From positions 318,199 through 382,198 of the forward strand of contig NZ_LMUP01000007.1 in the NCBI RefSeq assembly GCF_009765875.1: a stretch of DNA of 64,000 nt. The letters are read 5' to 3'. This DNA is from Pedobacter sp. L105 (GTDB lineage Bacteria > Bacteroidota > Bacteroidia > Sphingobacteriales > Sphingobacteriaceae). Every line of letters begins with the position of its first letter. Position 1 is the first letter of the stretch. A program made the translations under genes and the position numbers. Under the pieces are notes generated by a model that worked only from the letters and a program-made list of their open reading frames with translations, was not told where the DNA came from and ran no database searches. Shown piece by piece: positions 61,226 to 64,000 of this stretch.

Positions 61226-62467
61226 ATGGCATTAAATTATCTCTGGATCGCGTTTTTTCTGATCGCATTTGTAGTAGCCCTGATCAGGTTAATCTTCTTC
61301 GGTGATACAGAAATATTCAAATTGATTATAGACGGTACTTTTACTTCTGCCAAAACCGGGGTAATGGATATTGCCTTACCGCTGGTAGGTATTATGACGA
61401 TGTGGCTGGGCATTATGAACATCGGCGAAAAAGGTGGCGCCATTAACTTTTTATCACGCATTATAGGTCCTTTCTTTCACCGCATTTTCCCTGAAGTTCC
61501 TGCAAACCATCCTGCAACAGGACATATGGTGATGAACTTTTCGGCCAATCTGCTGGGGTTGGATAACGCCGCGACTCCTTTCGGGCTAAAAGCGATGAAA
61601 AGCCTGCATGAACTCAATCCGAATAAAGACACCGCCAGCAATGCAGAGATCATGTTCCTGGTGCTGCATACTTCGGGCCTTACCCTGATCCCTTTAGCGA
61701 TCATGGCACAGCGGTCTATCCTGGGGGCTAACGATCCTTCGGACGTATTTATTCCATGTATGATCGCAACTTATGTAGCTACGCTGGTGGGTTTGATTTC
61801 GGTATCCATCAAACAAAAGATCAATCTTTTTAATGTCGTTGTTATTTCATGGCTGGGCGGGATCACGCTGTTCATCGCAGGACTGATCTATTACCTGACT
61901 AATTACCTGTCTAAAGAACAAATAGAAGTATTTTCAAAAGTTGCTTCCAATGTATTACTTTTCACCATTATCATAGCCTTTATATTAGGTGCTTTACGCA
62001 AAAAGGTAAATGTATACGATGCTTTTATCGAAGGTGCAAAAGAGGGATTTACGACCTGTATCACCATTATTCCTTATCTGGTAGGAATGCTGGTAGCGAT
62101 TGGCGTATTGCGAAATTCAGGAGTACTGGGTTATATCGTAGATGGTTTTACCTGGTGTTTTGTTCATATGGGCATCAATACCGACTTTACCCCTGCCCTG
62201 CCAACGGCTCTCATGAAACCATTAAGCGGAAGCGGGGCAAAAGCCATGATGGTAGATACCATGAAAACTTACGGAGCGGATTCATTTGTAGGCAGGTTAT
62301 CCTGCATTTTTAACGGATCGGCAGATTCTACCTTTTATATTGTTGCACTTTACTTTGGTTCTGTGGGTATCAAACGTACCCGTTACGCCATTCCATTTGG
62401 CTTATTGGCAGATTTTTCGGGAATCATTGCCGCGGTATGCGTAGCCTATCTGTTCTTTCACAAATAA
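61226..62467 (+). CDS. nucleoside recognition (Gate) domain membrane protein
   Basis: This 413-aa membrane protein contains about ten helices and two Gate-type halves, equivalent to a fusion of spore maturation proteins SpmA and SpmB. The signatures are NFSANLLGLDNAATPFGLKA in the first half and LMKPLSGSGAKAMM with NGSADSTFYIVALYFGSVG in the second. In Bacteroidota the fused form is common. The transported substrate is unknown. Confidence 0.85.
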   Translation: MALNYLWIAFFLIAFVVALIRLIFFGDTEIFKLIIDGTFTSAKTGVMDIALPLVGIMTMWLGIMNIGEKGGAINFLSRIIGPFFHRIFPEVPANHPATGHMVMNFSANLLGLDNAATPFGLKAMKSLHELNPNKDTASNAEIMFLVLHTSGLTLIPLAIMAQRSILGANDPSDVFIPCMIATYVATLVGLISVSIKQKINLFNVVVISWLGGITLFIAGLIYYLTNYLSKEQIEVFSKVASNVLLFTIIIAFILGALRKKVNVYDAFIEGAKEGFTTCITIIPYLVGMLVAIGVLRNSGVLGYIVDGFTWCFVHMGINTDFTPALPTALMKPLSGSGAKAMMVDTMKTYGADSFVGRLSCIFNGSADSTFYIVALYFGSVGIKRTRYAIPFGLLADFSGIIAAVCVAYLFFHK

Positions 62468-62478
62468 GGCTACTTTAA

Positions 62479-62718
62479 CTAAGCCAGTTTATGTACGTCT
62501 AATTGATTGATGATTTTTTCCAGCACACCTGGTTCAACATTAATATATTTTGAAGAGCGCCAGGTAGAAGAAGGCTGATCAAGCCAGATACAGAATGAAT
62601 GGTAACCATCCATAATCACGGCATAGGTTTCATGAAAATCATCCTGAATCCGCATGCAAAAACCGTTCACAGGTTTCCCCTGTATATCAAACTGAAAGTT
62701 GAGATAATTACTTAACAT
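62479..62718 (-). CDS. hypothetical protein, 79 aa
   Basis: This small beta-rich protein is MLSNYLNFQFDIQGKPVNGF ... AVIMDGYHSFCIWLDQPSST and ends in a helix (LEKIINQLDVHKLA). It converges with the transporter gene, 12 bases apart. No family recognised. Confidence 0.6.
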   Translation of the reverse strand: MLSNYLNFQFDIQGKPVNGFCMRIQDDFHETYAVIMDGYHSFCIWLDQPSSTWRSSKYINVEPGVLEKIINQLDVHKLA

Positions 62719-62754
62719 ATTTATACTTGGTTAGTTTATCATTCATAACAAATG

Positions 62755-62787
62755 TCAGCTTAAAATGTTCAATTCATTTTAAGCTGA
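62755..62787. terminator. 13-bp perfect hairpin between two minus-strand genes
   Basis: TCAGCTTAAAATG (62755-62767) and its exact complement (62775-62787) enclose a 7-nt loop. It follows the thioesterase stop by 60 bases. The U-tract is weak, so termination is likely but not certain. Confidence 0.5.
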
Positions 62788-62846
62788 TAATATGTTACTG
62801 TTAACAGATCCCTTCAGGATCATGCCAATGTTAAGTTAGCAAAATT

Positions 62847-63287
62847 TTAACCGATATTCATCATGTTGGAATAGCCTTTTGCAATTAATCTTTCTTTCTT
62901 CGGCAGCCACACTTCACACTGTACGTTGATAATGCTCCTGCCCTTTTTTACAATTAAAGTTTGTGCGGTGATCAGGTCGCCTTCCCTGGCGGGTGCAAAA
63001 TAATCTATCACATTATTGATGGTGGTAAAGGAGTGGCTAAATCCAAGGCTATAAACCGTGGCCCCGATCAGGTCGTCGATAATCCCAGCCGTTACCCCGC
63101 CATGCAGGGTTCCCATCGGGTTTGTCATTTCTTTTCTGATGATATAGCTAAAGAATAATGATCCGGGTTCTGCGCTGATTACTACAGGTTTAAGCCAGTT
63201 CATATAAGGGGAAGGCGAGCCTTCCATTTCTTTCCCGATAAAAGACTGCAGAAAAAGCAAACGTTTCTGTGATTCCGGCTGTTCCAT
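62847..63287 (-). CDS. PaaI-type acyl-CoA thioesterase
   Basis: This 146-aa single hotdog domain has the motif NPMGTLHGGVTAGIIDDLIG, with the His-Gly-Gly turn and the Asp on the long helix, as in PaaI thioesterases. It would hydrolyse acyl- or aryl-CoA thioesters; substrate unknown. Divergent from the OsmC gene. Confidence 0.85.
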   Translation of the reverse strand: MEQPESQKRLLFLQSFIGKEMEGSPSPYMNWLKPVVISAEPGSLFFSYIIRKEMTNPMGTLHGGVTAGIIDDLIGATVYSLGFSHSFTTINNVIDYFAPAREGDLITAQTLIVKKGRSIINVQCEVWLPKKERLIAKGYSNMMNIG

Positions 63288-63331
63288 AATTACGTATATA
63301 AATTAAAGCTAAGAAAAATAACATATCCCTG

Positions 63332-63739
63332 ATGAGCGAAAATAAAATCACTGTGGTTACAGAAATGGACCGCACTAAATACCTCACTAAAATATATGCC
63401 GGCGGACATTTCATCTATGCGGATGAACCGGAGAGCGCTGGCGGGACAGATGAAGGCATGGCGCCGGGAGCATTGCTTTTAGCAAGCTTAGGGAGTTGTA
63501 CGGCAATTACGATAAGAATGTATGCAGACAGAAAGAATATTCCTCTGGACGGCGTTAAAATTCACCTGAGCATTTGTAATGAAGAAGATATGAGTGCGGC
63601 GACAAAAATCAGCCGTAAAATTGAATTTGAAGGGACTTTATCTACCGGGGAAATAACCAGGCTCCTGGAAATAGCTGACAAATGTCCCATCCATAAAATG
63701 TTGAGCAACCCTATCGAAATTGATACAACAATTGTCTAA
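63332..63739 (+). CDS. OsmC family peroxiredoxin-like protein
   Basis: This 135-aa protein has GALLLASLGSCTAITIRMYA with the first redox Cys, then ADKCPIHKMLSNPIEI with the second Cys, the OsmC/Ohr arrangement. It reduces organic hydroperoxides or serves as a related thiol enzyme. Short length fits the YhfA-like OsmC subgroup. Confidence 0.85.
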   Translation: MSENKITVVTEMDRTKYLTKIYAGGHFIYADEPESAGGTDEGMAPGALLLASLGSCTAITIRMYADRKNIPLDGVKIHLSICNEEDMSAATKISRKIEFEGTLSTGEITRLLEIADKCPIHKMLSNPIEIDTTIV

Positions 63740-63786
63740 AAAGATCTGAATTTAGTACGGAAAATTCACTAATTAGTACAGTCTTT

Positions 63787-64000
63787 TTAAGCGGCTAGCT
63801 GTGCCTTAACCATGGCCAACAGGTGATCTATATCAAACGGTTTAGCAAGGAAATTATCAGGGGCTCCGGGCATCAGCAATAAATTGTTTAAATTATGGCT
63901 CGCAGAGATCATTACCACAGGTATATTTTTATAATTCTGATCTTCTTTTAAAGCACGACAAATGTCCCTTCCATCCAATCCGCCCAACATTACATCCAAT
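63787..64000 (-). CDS. response regulator receiver domain, partial
   Basis: The window holds only the C-terminal 71 residues. LDVMLGGLDGRDICRALKED covers the receiver loop just after the phosphoacceptor Asp region, IPVVMISA is the beta-4 strand with the conserved Ser, and FLAKPFDID contains the conserved Lys-Pro. It ends without an output domain, so it may be a CheY-like single-domain protein. The start lies beyond the window edge. Confidence 0.8.
   Translation of the reverse strand, partial: LDVMLGGLDGRDICRALKEDQNYKNIPVVMISASHNLNNLLLMPGAPDNFLAKPFDIDHLLAMVKAQLAA

Overview
The window joins a low-GC temperate siphovirus prophage (1 to about 32,700) to the chromosome of a Bacteroidota bacterium (about 32,870 to 64,000). 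The host genes (queA, ispD, kdsB, yidC, pyrG, gatC, trpS, a ligase-associated DNA repair operon, S9 peptidases, a DUF4468-type secreted protein in the phage), the A-rich leaders without Shine-Dalgarno sequences, and the TAnnTTTG promoter elements all fit this phylum. The gene families suggest Sphingobacteriaceae (Pedobacter-like), but that is inference. I could not run any database search. Family names come from motifs and remembered family features.

Prophage. Positions 1-19,152 are the virion module, almost all on the minus strand. In transcription order it runs: small-terminase-like protein, large terminase, a tail assembly chaperone with a probable -1 frameshift, tail completion, zinc ribbon, tail/fibre proteins, collagen-like tail fibre, baseplate/hub-like protein, tape measure, prohead protease, scaffold, major capsid, tail-tube-like protein, and a truncated portal at the window edge. 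Placing the head genes after the tail genes is unusual. Most non-overlapping starts in this module carry a CAATAC box, usually 15-17 bases before the ATG. A plus-strand cassette of two small genes (9.5-10.0 kb) interrupts the module. Positions 19.6-31.3 kb hold small early or accessory genes: a sigma-like protein, a PD-(D/E)XK-like nuclease, coiled-coil proteins, a HEPN-like protein, and a putative replication initiator beside tandem 12-bp iterons. Perfect 26-bp inverted repeats bracket that replication block. Two Cro/CI-type regulators follow, with dyads over their own start codons, then an accessory operon and a tyrosine integrase (31,286-32,659) at the right edge. No lysis genes were recognised. 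The left prophage end lies outside the window.

Chromosome. First come a rhamnogalacturonan acetylesterase-like esterase and a DUF1016/PDDEXK nuclease. Next is the four-gene exonuclease-ligase-helicase-PdeM operon, then a NUDIX/CDF pair and an aminotransferase. A 0.94-kb gene-free segment (43.70-44.64 kb) holds two oppositely oriented hairpins with an identical 34-nt loop and different but complementary stems, flanking 127-129-bp tandem repeats. It is the most unusual non-coding structure here. The remainder is housekeeping: a MacB-type permease and a separate ATPase, queA, ispD, cobalamin adenosyltransferase, gatC, an acyltransferase, trpS, a deoxynucleoside kinase, kdsB, pyrG-yidC, an S9 peptidase, a nucleoside-gate transporter, a PaaI thioesterase, OsmC, and a response-regulator fragment cut by the window end.
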